A stretch of 64,000 nt of DNA. Origin: Pseudaminobacter salicylatoxidans. GTDB taxonomy: Bacteria > Pseudomonadota > Alphaproteobacteria > Rhizobiales > Rhizobiaceae. The DNA lies in NCBI RefSeq assembly GCF_003148475.1, contig NZ_QGGG01000008.1, positions 166,262 to 230,261 on the forward strand, in the 5' to 3' direction. The notes under the pieces are model-generated. The model saw nothing but the letters and a program-made list of their open reading frames with translations, searched no databases and was not told the DNA's origin. Of the stretch, positions 27,460 through 35,772 are shown one piece after another. The first letter of the stretch is position 1; every line of letters starts with the position of its first letter. A program made the position numbers and the translations under genes.

Positions 27460-28623
27460 ATGAAGCTCCAGGAGTTTCAGGCCAAGGCGCAACTGGCTGG
27501 CTATGGCATAGCCGTGCCGAAGGGACAGGTGGCGTTGACCAGCGAGGACGCGCTTGCCACGGCCCGTGGCCTCGGTTCCAGCCACCTCGCGGTGAAGGCG
27601 CAGATCCAGGCCGGCGGCCGTGGATTGGCAGGCGGCGTTCGCCTGGTGGCCGGCGCGGAAGAAGCCGCGCAGGCCGCAGGCGCCCTTCTTGGCAGCAGGC
27701 TTGCCACCGCACAGACCGGGCCGCAGGGCCGGCAGGTCAGGCAGGTTCTGGTCGAGGAAGCGATCCAGTCCTCACGCAATCTCTATCTGTCGCTTTCGAT
27801 CGACGCTGTCACCGGCGAGGTCGTCGTGCTGGCCGGGGCCGAAGGCAGCGACAATATCGAAGACAGGCTTTTGCGCGGGGAAGCGCGGCTGGAAAGCCTG
27901 CCGTTGGGCGCAGGCCGGGAACTGGATCGCAAGCAGGCACTCGAGCTGGCCATGCGCATCGGACTGGGCGCGGAGCTTGCGCACCGCTTCGCGGACTTGC
28001 TCGAACGGCTGCGTCGCGCCTTCACCGAACTCGACGCCACCCTGATCGAAATCAACCCCCTCGCCGTCACGGCGCGCGACGAGTTCGTCGCGCTGGACGC
28101 CAAGATCATCCTCGATGACAACGCACTGTTCCGCCACCCCGACCTTGCCGCCCTTGCCGACGAGGATGGCGACGAGATCGAGATCGTCGCGCAGCGGCGC
28201 AACCTGAACTATGTGCGCATGGACGGCAATGTCGGTCTTGTCGTCAACGGCGCAGGCCTTGGCCTCGCCACCCTCGACATGGTGCGCGCCGCCAACGGCC
28301 GGCCTGCCAATTTCATGGATATACGCACCACCGCCACCAGCCTGGACGTGGCCTTCGGCTTCACGCTCCTGCTCAACAACCCGGCGGTGCGTTCCATTCT
28401 GGTGAACGTGCATGGCGGCGGAATGCAGCCATGCGACATCATCGCCGACGGGCTCGGGGTGGCCATGCGGCGCACCGGCCGCTCCTGCCCCACAGTCGTG
28501 CGGTTGGACGGCAACAATGCCGAATATGCCCGTTTCCGCTTCGACAATTTCGGCTGCAAGGTGATCGACTGTCCCGACATGTGGACGGCCGCCACCCGCG
28601 CCGTTGCCGCCGCGAACGCCTGA
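27460..28623 (+). CDS. Diverged SucC-like CoA ligase beta subunit
   Basis: A 387-residue ATP-grasp beta subunit (MKLQEFQAKAQLAGYGIAVP, KAQIQAGGRGLAGG, LIEINPL). The substrate loops differ from real SucC. FLDVGGGA has become FMDIRTTA, and [10 protein letters not shown] has become NVHGGGMQPCD. The mid-region is also diverged. It probably activates an acid other than succinate; oxalate, formate or malate are candidates by context. ATG 27460 follows AGGGAGG by 8 bp. The partner alpha subunit begins 11 bp after the stop. Confidence 0.8.
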   Translation: MKLQEFQAKAQLAGYGIAVPKGQVALTSEDALATARGLGSSHLAVKAQIQAGGRGLAGGVRLVAGAEEAAQAAGALLGSRLATAQTGPQGRQVRQVLVEEAIQSSRNLYLSLSIDAVTGEVVVLAGAEGSDNIEDRLLRGEARLESLPLGAGRELDRKQALELAMRIGLGAELAHRFADLLERLRRAFTELDATLIEINPLAVTARDEFVALDAKIILDDNALFRHPDLAALADEDGDEIEIVAQRRNLNYVRMDGNVGLVVNGAGLGLATLDMVRAANGRPANFMDIRTTATSLDVAFGFTLLLNNPAVRSILVNVHGGGMQPCDIIADGLGVAMRRTGRSCPTVVRLDGNNAEYARFRFDNFGCKVIDCPDMWTAATRAVAAANA

Positions 28624-28634
28624 GGGAGGACATC

Positions 28635-29516
28635 ATGGCGATCCTCGTCGACCACAATACCCGCGTGATCTGCCAAGGCATGACCGGCTGGGCCGGCACC
28701 CATTATTCGGCGGCGATGATGGAATATGGCACCAATGTCGTCGGTGGCGTACGTCTGGGCAAAGGCGGCAGTCACCACCTCAACCTGCCCGTATTCGACA
28801 CCGTGGCCGAGGCCATAACCGTGACCGGCGCAAATGCCAGCATGATCTTCGTGCCGCCGCCAACGGCAGCCGACGCGATGATCGAAGCGATCGAGGCCGA
28901 AATGCCTCTGGTCGTGGCGCTGACCGAACGCGTGCCGGTGCAGGACATGCTGCGCGTGCGCGACTGCCTGAAAGGCAGCCGCACCGTGCTTGTCGGCCCC
29001 AATTCGCAGGGCATCCTGGCGCCTGGCCTGTGCAAGATCGGCGTGATGGCGACCGGCAGCGAGCGTAAGGGCGAAATCGGCGTCATCTCGCGCTCTGCTT
29101 CGCTGACCAGTGAGGTGACGGCGCAGTTGAGCCGCGCCGGCCTTGGCCAGTCCACCACGGTAGGCATCGGCGGCGACGCCATCCATGGCCTTTCCATGCG
29201 CGACTGTTTCGAGCTTTTCCTGCGCGACCCCGACACCGGGGGCGTGGTGGTGATCGGCGAGATCGGCGGCGCCGAGGAGCAGGAACTGGCCGAATTCGTC
29301 GCCGAGACCCGACCGGACATCCCGGTCGTGGCACTGGTCGTCGGCCGCCACGCTCCCGCCGAGCGGCGCATGGGCCATGCCGGCGCCTTCCAGAAGGGCG
29401 TTGGCGATGCGCAAAGCAAGATCGACGCGCTTGCCGCGGCCGGAGCCATTATTGCCTCCAGTCCGCATCTGGTCGGCGAGACGATGCGTAAGGCGCTGCA
29501 ACTCAAGGCCGCCTGA
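28635..29516 (+). CDS. Diverged SucD-like CoA ligase alpha subunit
   Basis: A 293-residue CoA-binding/ligase subunit. The phosphohistidine is kept (H248 in GHAGAFQKGVG), as are the start ILVDHNTRVICQGMTG and GEIGGAEEQE. But GPNCPG reads GPNSQG and SGTLTYE reads SASLTSE compared with the sucD at 17581-18498. Active-site chemistry is thus likely intact while acid recognition has changed. It forms a pair with the preceding SucC-like gene, downstream of oxc-frc in the same direction. Confidence 0.8.
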   Translation: MAILVDHNTRVICQGMTGWAGTHYSAAMMEYGTNVVGGVRLGKGGSHHLNLPVFDTVAEAITVTGANASMIFVPPPTAADAMIEAIEAEMPLVVALTERVPVQDMLRVRDCLKGSRTVLVGPNSQGILAPGLCKIGVMATGSERKGEIGVISRSASLTSEVTAQLSRAGLGQSTTVGIGGDAIHGLSMRDCFELFLRDPDTGGVVVIGEIGGAEEQELAEFVAETRPDIPVVALVVGRHAPAERRMGHAGAFQKGVGDAQSKIDALAAAGAIIASSPHLVGETMRKALQLKAA

Positions 29517-29548
29517 TCCAGCTTCCAGCGTCGTTTCAGGGAAAGCAT

Positions 29549-29582
29549 GATCCCGAAAGGTTTTTGACTTTTCGGGATCTTT
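29549..29582 (+). terminator. Terminator after the diverged ligase pair
   Basis: 10-bp stem GATCCCGAAA / TTTCGGGATC with an 11-nt T-rich loop, followed by TTTCTT on the plus strand. Confidence 0.7.
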
Positions 29583-29793
29583 CTTCAGGAACAAAAGCCG
29601 GAAGATGATGACGATCCATGGAAACGTCATCTCCATTCAGGTGAAAGCCGCTTCCATCCAGCCCTGAGCCGCCTCAGAGTCCGACGACGTTTTCCGATCG
29701 TCACCAGGGTTTAAGCATGATCTTTTTCCGAAAATCGGCGCCCGGTTTTGCAGGCGCGATCCTTCGGTTTGGGCTCATGCTCTGTCTTCAGGC

Positions 29794-29823
29794 AAAACAG
29801 CCGCTCCTTAACGGGAACGGCTG
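29794..29823 (-). terminator. Terminator of the FAH/reductase operon
   Basis: On the minus strand a 10-bp stem (CAGCCGTTCC / GGAGCGGCTG, one G-U pair), loop CGTTAA, then TTTTG, 32 bp after the stop of the FAH-family gene. Confidence 0.8.
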
Positions 29824-29854
29824 CTTTGCATTTGGGAGGATGCGGGGACAGGGA

Positions 29855-30628
29855 TTACTGGACAAAAGTGTTGGACAGCGTACCGATGCCGTCGATCACC
29901 ACTTCGACCGTGTTGGTCGCGTCCTTGATCGAGCCGACGCCCAGGGACGTACCGCAGCAGATGAGATCGCCCGGCAGCAGGGTCATGTCGCGCGACAATG
30001 CGCTAACCAGCCTCGCGGGCGGAAAGATCATGTCATCGAGCCGGTAGTTCTGCCGTTCGGCACCGTTGAGGATCGTGCGCACACTGAGCGCGTTGGGATC
30101 GATACCGGTGGCAATCGCCGGGCCGAACGGGCAAAAGCCGTCGAAGCTCTTGGCCCGCGCCCATTGGGCAAAGGTCTTGTCGCGGTTGATGATGTCCCCG
30201 GCGGTGAGATCGTTGACGCAGGTATATCCGAAGATCGCTTCCGCCGCCTCTTCTTCCGAAGCGTTGGCGACGGGTCGCCCGATGACGATACCGAGTTCGC
30301 CCTCATAAACCACGCGCTCCTCATAGGAGGCTGGCCGGCGGATCGTGGCGCCGGGGGCCGCCACGCTGGAAATCGCCTTGAGCAGATAAAGCGGCTCGGG
30401 CGGCTCCGGCACGTTCAGCTTGGCCGCCAGTTCATGGAAATTGTTCCACAGCGCAATCACCTTGGACGGTCGCGAGGGCGACAGGATTTCGACCGCGTCG
30501 AGTGGCCTGCGTGTTCCGGTCGGCTCGGGCGCGTCGAACATCGAACCGCGATGCACGATGATTTCCTGGCCGTCGAGCTGGCCGAAGTGCTCTTCCTCAT
30601 TGTCCAGAAAGCGTACCCAATGCTGCAT
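29855..30628 (-). CDS. Fumarylacetoacetate hydrolase-family protein
   Basis: A 257-residue protein with the C-terminal FAH fold: PGATIRRPASYEERVVYEGELGIVIGR, where the Glu pair binds Mg, then GYTCVNDLTAGDI, KSFDGFCPFGP and LLPGDLICCGTSLGVGS. Members hydrolyse or decarboxylate 2-oxo acids such as oxaloacetate or acylpyruvates. The substrate is unknown here. It is 23 bp downstream of the reductase gene in the same operon, and that operon carries operator copy F, which ties it to the oxalate regulon. GGAGAGA precedes ATG 30628. Confidence 0.8.
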   Translation of the reverse strand: MQHWVRFLDNEEEHFGQLDGQEIIVHRGSMFDAPEPTGTRRPLDAVEILSPSRPSKVIALWNNFHELAAKLNVPEPPEPLYLLKAISSVAAPGATIRRPASYEERVVYEGELGIVIGRPVANASEEEAAEAIFGYTCVNDLTAGDIINRDKTFAQWARAKSFDGFCPFGPAIATGIDPNALSVRTILNGAERQNYRLDDMIFPPARLVSALSRDMTLLPGDLICCGTSLGVGSIKDATNTVEVVIDGIGTLSNTFVQ

Positions 30629-30651
30629 CTTGTCTCTCCCCTTCGCTGCCA

Positions 30652-31680
30652 TCAGGATGCCGTCGCCGGCTCGGCCGGCGTGGCCTGAGCGGTTTCGGGG
30701 AATGTCGGATAAAGCCCGCGCACCCGCGCCATCTGCTGGGCCAACGCCAGCACGCTGTCGATGAAGGGCGTGTCGATGTCTGCAAGCCGGCCCATTTCCT
30801 GCACCGCCGTCAGCAGCGCATCGAGCTCGATCGGACGGCCCTTGTCGACGTCCTGCAGCATCGAGGTGCGATGCGCGCCGACACCTGCCGCGCCGTTGAT
30901 GCGCCGCTCGACATCCACACGGAAGGTCGCGCCGAACTTTTCGGCGATCGCCTGCGCCTCGATCATCATGTTGCGCGCCAGTCCCCGCGTTCCCGGCTCG
31001 GTGGCGATCACGTCCAGCGTCGCGCCGGTCAGTGCCGAGATCGGGTTGAAGCAGAGATTGCCCCAAAGCTTGATCCAGATATCGTTGCGGATGTCGTCGT
31101 AGAAGCGCGTCTTCAGGCCGCCTGCGTCGAGGGCCGCCGCCAGCTTGCGCAGCCGCTCGCTTTCGCTGCGGTCCGGTTCGCCCAGCCCAAACTGGTTGCC
31201 ATAGATGTGCTTGACCACACCCGGCTCGATGATTTCGGTTGCCGGATAGACGGTCGCGCCGATGATGCGCTGCGGCCCGATGATATTCCACTGACGATTG
31301 CCGGGATCGACGCTTTGCAGCCGGTGATCGGCAAGAGAGGCGTCCAGTCCGTAGAAATACCACCAGGGCACGCCGTTCTGCGCCGTCACCACGGCGGTGT
31401 CCTTGCCCAGAAGCGGAACCATGTTTTCCGCCGATTCCCAGGCCTGGTGCGCCTTCAGCGCCACGATCACATAATCCTGCTCGCCCAGTTCGCGCGGATC
31501 GTTCGTCGCCGGCATGCGCTCGACGATTTCCTCCTCGCCCATGAGGAGCTTGAGTCCGTTCTCCTGAATGGCCTTCAAATGCGGTCCGCGCGCCACCAGC
31601 GAGACATCGACCCCGCCGCGTTTGAGCATGACCGCCATAAAGCCGCCGATCGCGCCTGCGCCATAAATGCAGATCTTCAT
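30652..31680 (-). CDS. Ketopantoate reductase-family (2-oxo acid) oxidoreductase
   Basis: A 342-residue NADP-dependent dehydrogenase with the N-terminal dinucleotide motif GAGAIGGFMA (residues 7-16), VALKAHQ and NGVP, the catalytic-region Lys and the C-terminal helical domain (KLWGNLCFNPISALTGATLD, HRTSMLQDVDKGRPIELDAL) of the ApbA/PanE family. The family reduces ketopantoate or other branched or hydroxylated 2-oxo acids. Since it lies behind operator F with an FAH enzyme, a role in catabolism of a 2-oxo acid linked to oxalate is more likely than pantothenate synthesis. Start ATG 31680. Confidence 0.8.
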   Translation of the reverse strand: MKICIYGAGAIGGFMAVMLKRGGVDVSLVARGPHLKAIQENGLKLLMGEEEIVERMPATNDPRELGEQDYVIVALKAHQAWESAENMVPLLGKDTAVVTAQNGVPWWYFYGLDASLADHRLQSVDPGNRQWNIIGPQRIIGATVYPATEIIEPGVVKHIYGNQFGLGEPDRSESERLRKLAAALDAGGLKTRFYDDIRNDIWIKLWGNLCFNPISALTGATLDVIATEPGTRGLARNMMIEAQAIAEKFGATFRVDVERRINGAAGVGAHRTSMLQDVDKGRPIELDALLTAVQEMGRLADIDTPFIDSVLALAQQMARVRGLYPTFPETAQATPAEPATAS

Positions 31681-31716
31681 CGTTTCCTCCCTGGCAGTCG
31701 TTGATTTATCCGTTGT

Positions 31717-31733
31717 TGGTATACATAATTCCA
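31717..31733. promoter_or_regulatory. Oxalate-regulon operator, copy F (reductase promoter)
   Basis: TGGTAT-ACATA-ATTCCA, 37 bp before the reductase start. It is the outermost copy of the motif and extends the predicted regulon to 31.7 kb. Confidence 0.75.
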
Positions 31734-31917
31734 GAAAGTCTTCCGCTGTCAATCCCCGCTTCCAACGCTTGCCTGCGACGACTGCGCGCAGGACCGGCAT
31801 CCGATCCCGTACTTTGCGGTCGTCATCGTACATCGCATCATGTCATCGCAGGAAAATACAAGTGGACTATTGTACCGCCAGCGAAGCTGCTGTTAACTTC
31901 GATCGATGGAGGGTCAG

Positions 31918-32184
31918 ATGCGGGATCTCTTCCTCAGATCGGGAATTTATTCTCCGGTTGATCTGGCGGTGCTCGACACAGCGCTCAAGATCGCGGTGCG
32001 GGAGCTTTCCGCGACCGAAAAAGCAGAAATCGAAGATATAGCCTTACAACTTCTGGCGGCTTACGAGGCCGGTTTCCGCAGCCCCGGAGCGCTGGTGCGC
32101 GCGGTGATCCGGCAGCGCAGGCAGGCGCGACCGGAGGCAATGGGGCACCCCGACCCTCGCATTCGTCCACCCCGTCCACACTGA
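31918..32184 (+). CDS. Small hypothetical protein
   Basis: An 88-residue, mostly helical soluble protein (MRDLFLRSGIYSPVDLAVLD, then ATEKAEIEDIALQLLAAYEAG) with a basic, Pro-rich tail (RQRRQARPEAMGHPDPRIRP). ATG 31918 is used because GGAGG lies 5 bp before it; an ATG at 31906 has no site. No family recognised. It is divergent from the reductase gene and may share its promoter region. Confidence 0.55.
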   Translation: MRDLFLRSGIYSPVDLAVLDTALKIAVRELSATEKAEIEDIALQLLAAYEAGFRSPGALVRAVIRQRRQARPEAMGHPDPRIRPPRPH

Positions 32185-32255
32185 GCCATCCGACGGCCAA
32201 TGTCGCCATAGGTCGCCGGCAAACCGCGGCTCTCAGGATGGTTGCACGGCGCGCC

Positions 32256-33176
32256 CTATAGCGGCCTGCCTTCGAGATCGTCACGCACCGCCTGCCAGAA
32301 ATCATCCACGATGGCACGGCCTTGAGCGGCGTGCCGATAGATGCGCACCTCCACTTCGATATCCCATGAACGATCGTCGGATGCGCGCACCAGTGTGCCG
32401 GTATCGAGTTCCTCGCGGATCAATCCTTCGGGCAGCCAGGTCACGCCCCAGCCGGCAAGCGCCATGCTCTTAAGCCCGATCGAGATCGTGTTTTCATGCA
32501 CCACCTTGCGCTGAAAGCGCGGGCGGCTCGCGAACAGTTTCGTCAATGCGAGCCCAAAAAAGGAAAAATCGCCGTAATCGAGATAAGGTAAAGGCGTTCC
32601 CTCGCCTATGGCGTGATCGAGCAACGGCCCCTCGGGCGCCGGGCTGCTTACCGGCAGCAGACGCTCGGTGCCGAGCACCAGATGCGGAAAGCTTGTGCTT
32701 TCCAGAAGGAACGGCACAGACGAATGCGCATAGGTGAGCAGGAAATCCGCCTCGTCTTCCACCAGCGTGCCGATATTTTCTTCGATACCGCCCTTGTCCG
32801 GGCTCATCCGCGTGCGCACATCGCCGAAACGCCGGCGCATGCGCTTCAGCCACTCGGGAAAGAACACGACCGTCAGCGTGTGCAGCGCCGAGAAGGTGAC
32901 AACCGGTTCCTGCACGCCTTTCAGCGGCTGCAACGCCTCACGCGTGGCGTAGAAATTGCGGATAGTCTCCCGCGCCACCGGCAGGAAGGCCCTGCCCTCC
33001 TTCGTCAGTTCCGCCGGAAACGTGGCGCGGCTGACGAGCGTGACCCCAAGCCAGGCTTCGAGTTGCTTGATGCGTCGGCTGAACGCCGATTGCGTGATGC
33101 GCCGCTCCTCCGCGGCTCTGGAAAAGCTCAGTGTTGTTGCCAAACAGGTGAAATCCTCGAGCCATTTCAGTTCCAC
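32256..33176 (-). CDS. LysR-family transcriptional regulator
   Basis: A 306-residue protein with the N-terminal LysR HTH (LKWLEDFTCLATTLSFSRAAEERRITQSAFSRRIKQLEAWLG, about residues 3-45) and a C-terminal effector domain (VTFSALHTLTVVFFPEWL; GLKSMALAGWGVTWLP). The GTG start at 33176 has GGAGG 7 bp upstream. It is divergent from the D-amino-acid transaminase gene, and a 17-bp palindrome lies between them, so it probably regulates that gene. The effector is unknown. Confidence 0.88.
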   Translation of the reverse strand: MELKWLEDFTCLATTLSFSRAAEERRITQSAFSRRIKQLEAWLGVTLVSRATFPAELTKEGRAFLPVARETIRNFYATREALQPLKGVQEPVVTFSALHTLTVVFFPEWLKRMRRRFGDVRTRMSPDKGGIEENIGTLVEDEADFLLTYAHSSVPFLLESTSFPHLVLGTERLLPVSSPAPEGPLLDHAIGEGTPLPYLDYGDFSFFGLALTKLFASRPRFQRKVVHENTISIGLKSMALAGWGVTWLPEGLIREELDTGTLVRASDDRSWDIEVEVRIYRHAAQGRAIVDDFWQAVRDDLEGRPL

Positions 33177-33241
33177 GGAATGTCCTCCATGCGCTTCTCG
33201 CCCGATCTGTTTCTGTCTGTGCGCTTCCCTGCCGCCAATGT

Positions 33242-33258
33242 CATGCAAAATCTGCATG
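33242..33258. promoter_or_regulatory. Candidate LysR-type operator
   Basis: Perfect palindrome CATGCA-AAATC-TGCATG containing a T-N11-A core, in the 162-bp divergent gap between the LysR gene and the transaminase gene. Confidence 0.55.
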
Positions 33259-33338
33259 AGCCTTGGAAAACAATGCATTGGACGAGATCGGGACGATCTC
33301 CTAGCGTCCGCCGTCAGCATTTTTCAAAGGCGAGAGTT

Positions 33339-34184
33339 GTGAGCAGGACCATCTACATCAACGGCGAATATGTCGCGGAAGAGGAGGCCAGGGTTTCCGT
33401 GTTCGACCGTGGCTTTCTCTTTGGCGACGGGATTTATGAAGTTACGGCCGTTATCGACGGCAAGCTGATCGACAACGACCTCCATCTCGCGCGCCTCGAA
33501 CGCTCGCTGAAGGAAATCTCCATTCCGATGCCTCTGCCGGTCGACGAGATTGTCAAGGTCCAGCAGGAACTGCGCGACCGCAACGGGCTCACCGAGGGCG
33601 TCATCTACCTTCAAGTCACGCGCGGCGAGGCCGACCGCGACTTCGGCTATGGCGAGGACATGAAGCCGAACTTCATTGCCTTCACCCAGAACAAGAACCT
33701 CGTGAACGCCAATTCGGTGAAGAACGGCGTGGCCGTGGATATCGTGCCGGACAATCGCTGGGCGCGTCGCGACATCAAGACCGTCATGCTGCTCGGCCAG
33801 GTTCTGGCCAAGAAGGCAGTCAAGGCCAACGGCTTCCACGAAGCATGGCTGGTGGAAGACGGCTTCGTGACCGAAGGCGCCTCGTCCACCGCTTTCATCC
33901 TCACCGGCGACAATGTCATCGTCACCCGGCCCAATTCGCACGCTGTGCTGCCGGGCTGCACACGACGGGCGGTGATGAAAATCATCGAGGAAGAAAATCT
34001 CACGCTTGAGGAGCGGCTGTTCACGGTAGAAGAAGCGGCCGCCGCGCAGGAGGCTTTTCTGACCAGCGCGTCGAGCCTCGTCACGCCCGTCATCCGGATC
34101 GGCGACCGCACCATCGGCGACGGCAAGCCCGGGCCGATCACCCGCCGCCTGCAAGGCATCTATCTCGATCTGGCGCGCGCCTAG
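33339..34184 (+). CDS. D-amino-acid transaminase (fold IV aminotransferase)
   Basis: A 281-residue PLP enzyme beginning SRTIYINGEYVAEEEARVSVFDRGFLFGDGIYEV, typical of D-alanine/D-amino-acid transaminases. The PLP Lys is K147 (RRDIKTVMLLGQVLAKKA), close to K145 of the Bacillus enzyme, with EGASSTAF later as phosphate-side loop. The GTG start at 33339 is used; no ATG fits. It makes D-amino acids or degrades them to 2-oxo acids. Neighbouring DmpA-type peptidase, RidA and an ABC importer suggest a catabolic role. Confidence 0.88.
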   Translation: MSRTIYINGEYVAEEEARVSVFDRGFLFGDGIYEVTAVIDGKLIDNDLHLARLERSLKEISIPMPLPVDEIVKVQQELRDRNGLTEGVIYLQVTRGEADRDFGYGEDMKPNFIAFTQNKNLVNANSVKNGVAVDIVPDNRWARRDIKTVMLLGQVLAKKAVKANGFHEAWLVEDGFVTEGASSTAFILTGDNVIVTRPNSHAVLPGCTRRAVMKIIEEENLTLEERLFTVEEAAAAQEAFLTSASSLVTPVIRIGDRTIGDGKPGPITRRLQGIYLDLARA

Positions 34185-34254
34185 ACATAGTGGCTTTTCG
34201 CGGCAGGGTTGGATAATCCTGCCGCATTCACGGGAACGGATCGGGGTTGTAGCG

Positions 34255-35271
34255 GTGAACGCACGGGATTTGGGTATCGTCTGCGGAATTCTTCCCACTG
34301 GCGAAAAGAATGCGATCACCGATGTGCCCAGCGTGCGCGTCGGCCATCACACGATCCGCGAGGGCGACATCAACACCGGCGTTACCGCCGTGCGGCCGCA
34401 TGCCGGAAACCCCTACCGCAACAAGGTGCTGGCCGCGAGCGACGTGATCAACGGCTTCGGCAAGAGCACGGGGGTTGTGCAGATCGACGAACTCGGCACG
34501 CTGGAAACGCCGATCCTGCTCACCAACACTTTCGGCGTCGGCACCTGCGCCAACGCGCTGATCCGCGAGGCAATCGCCGCCAATCCCGACATCGGCCGCC
34601 AGACCGCAACCGTGAACCCCGTTGTGTGTGAGTGCAATGACGGGCCACTGAACGATATTCAAGCTATGGCCGTCACCGAGGAACATGCGCGGCAGGCGCT
34701 GGCGAACGCACACGATGGCGCGGTCGAACAGGGCAATGTCGGCGCTGGCACGGGCATGACCTGCTTCGGCTTCAAGGGCGGCATAGGTTCATCCTCGCGC
34801 CAGCTGGAACTCGATGGCCAGACCTTCCATCTGGGCACGCTGGTGCTTTCCAATTTCGGCCGCGCCGGCGATCTCGTGCTGCCGGACGGCCGTCGCCCCT
34901 CTCCGAAGTCCGCCAGGGAGGCGGAAAAGGGCTCGGTCATCATCATCCTCGCGACCGACATCCCGCTGGAGCATCGCCAGTTGAAACGTGTCACGCGCCG
35001 TTGCGGCGCCGGGCTCGCGCGGCTGGGCGCCTTCTGGGGTCATGGCAGCGGCGACATCGCCATCGGCTTCACCACCGGTACGACCATCGACCACGACGAG
35101 AAGAGCGATCTCATCTCGATGCGAGCGCTGAACGAGAACCGCATCGACAAGCTGTTCCGCGCCGCCACCGAAGCCACGCAGGAAGCCGTGCTGAACTCCA
35201 TGTGCGCGGCGGAAGCCATGCGCGGCCGTGCCGGAAATTTCCGACCTTCGCTGGCCGACTGGCTGCGCTGA
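34255..35271 (+). CDS. P1-family peptidase (DmpA/BapA-like aminopeptidase/esterase)
   Basis: A 338-residue Ntn-like self-processing hydrolase. The predicted autocleavage site is G226-S227 (EKGSVIIILATDIPL), where the Ser becomes the N-terminal nucleophile of the small chain. Other family blocks are ITDVPSVRVGHHTI, GFGKSTGVVQIDELG, TNTFGVGTCANAL and GNVGAGTGMTCFGFKGGIGSSSR. DmpA releases D- or L-N-terminal residues and BapA cleaves beta-peptides. GTG start at 34255. It faces the RidA/ABC operon tail to tail. Confidence 0.88.
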   Translation: MNARDLGIVCGILPTGEKNAITDVPSVRVGHHTIREGDINTGVTAVRPHAGNPYRNKVLAASDVINGFGKSTGVVQIDELGTLETPILLTNTFGVGTCANALIREAIAANPDIGRQTATVNPVVCECNDGPLNDIQAMAVTEEHARQALANAHDGAVEQGNVGAGTGMTCFGFKGGIGSSSRQLELDGQTFHLGTLVLSNFGRAGDLVLPDGRRPSPKSAREAEKGSVIIILATDIPLEHRQLKRVTRRCGAGLARLGAFWGHGSGDIAIGFTTGTTIDHDEKSDLISMRALNENRIDKLFRAATEATQEAVLNSMCAAEAMRGRAGNFRPSLADWLR

Positions 35272-35279
35272 AAAGAGGA

Positions 35280-35300
35280 GCGGCGGGACATGCCCGCCGC
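35280..35300. terminator. Bidirectional hairpin between converging genes
   Basis: Perfect 8-bp stem GCGGCGGG / CCCGCCGC with a 5-nt loop between the DmpA-type gene and ridA. T-runs are weak on both sides. Confidence 0.5.
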
Positions 35301-35330
35301 GAATGCCGTTTTGCAAATGTCAGGCGTCAA

Positions 35331-35741
35331 TCAGCGCGGCAGCACCGCCGTCGCCTCGATCTCGACCTTGGCATCATCTTCCATCAGCGCCACGACCTGC
35401 ACCATCGCCATCGCCGGGAAATGCTTGCCCAGAACCTCGCGGTAAGCTGCGCCGATCTCGCGCACATTGGCGAGATAGTCCTGCTTGTCGATGATGTACC
35501 AGGTGAGCTTGACGATATGCTCCGGACGGCCACCGGCTTCCTTCAAGACGTCGACGATGTTCTGAAGCGTCTGCCGTGTCTGGCCCACCAGACCCTTCTC
35601 CTCGAACACCTGATCGCCATTCCAGCCGATCTGTCCGCCGAGATAGACGACGCGGCCGTCCGCAAGCATGCCATTTGCATAGCCCTTGGCCGCTTTCCAG
35701 TTCGCCGGATGCAGCACTTCATGGATGGATTCGGTGGTCAT
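35331..35741 (-). CDS. RidA-family protein (enamine/imine deaminase-like)
   Basis: A 136-residue RidA/YjgF fold protein (LADGRVVYLGGQIGWN, QTLQNIVDVLKEAGGRPEHIVKLTWYIIDKQDYLAN, VEIEATAVLPR with the ligand-binding Arg-region EATA). RidA proteins hydrolyse reactive enamines from PLP enzymes, which fits the nearby transaminase. It is the last gene of the ABC transporter operon, 31 bp after livF. Confidence 0.85.
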   Translation of the reverse strand: MTTESIHEVLHPANWKAAKGYANGMLADGRVVYLGGQIGWNGDQVFEEKGLVGQTRQTLQNIVDVLKEAGGRPEHIVKLTWYIIDKQDYLANVREIGAAYREVLGKHFPAMAMVQVVALMEDDAKVEIEATAVLPR

Positions 35742-35772
35742 GGGGTCGTCTCCAATTCTACGATTTCCAGCG

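Larger units (their letters stand above)
29517..29854. other. Intergenic region with palindromic repeat-like sequence
   Basis: 338 bp between converging units with no credible gene. It carries the two terminators listed separately. Pieces such as AAGCATGATCCCGAAAG...TTTCGGGATC and TTTAAGCATGATCTTTTTCCG look like fragments of the short palindromic repeats common in rhizobial intergenic DNA. That resemblance is from memory and was not checked. Confidence 0.45.
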
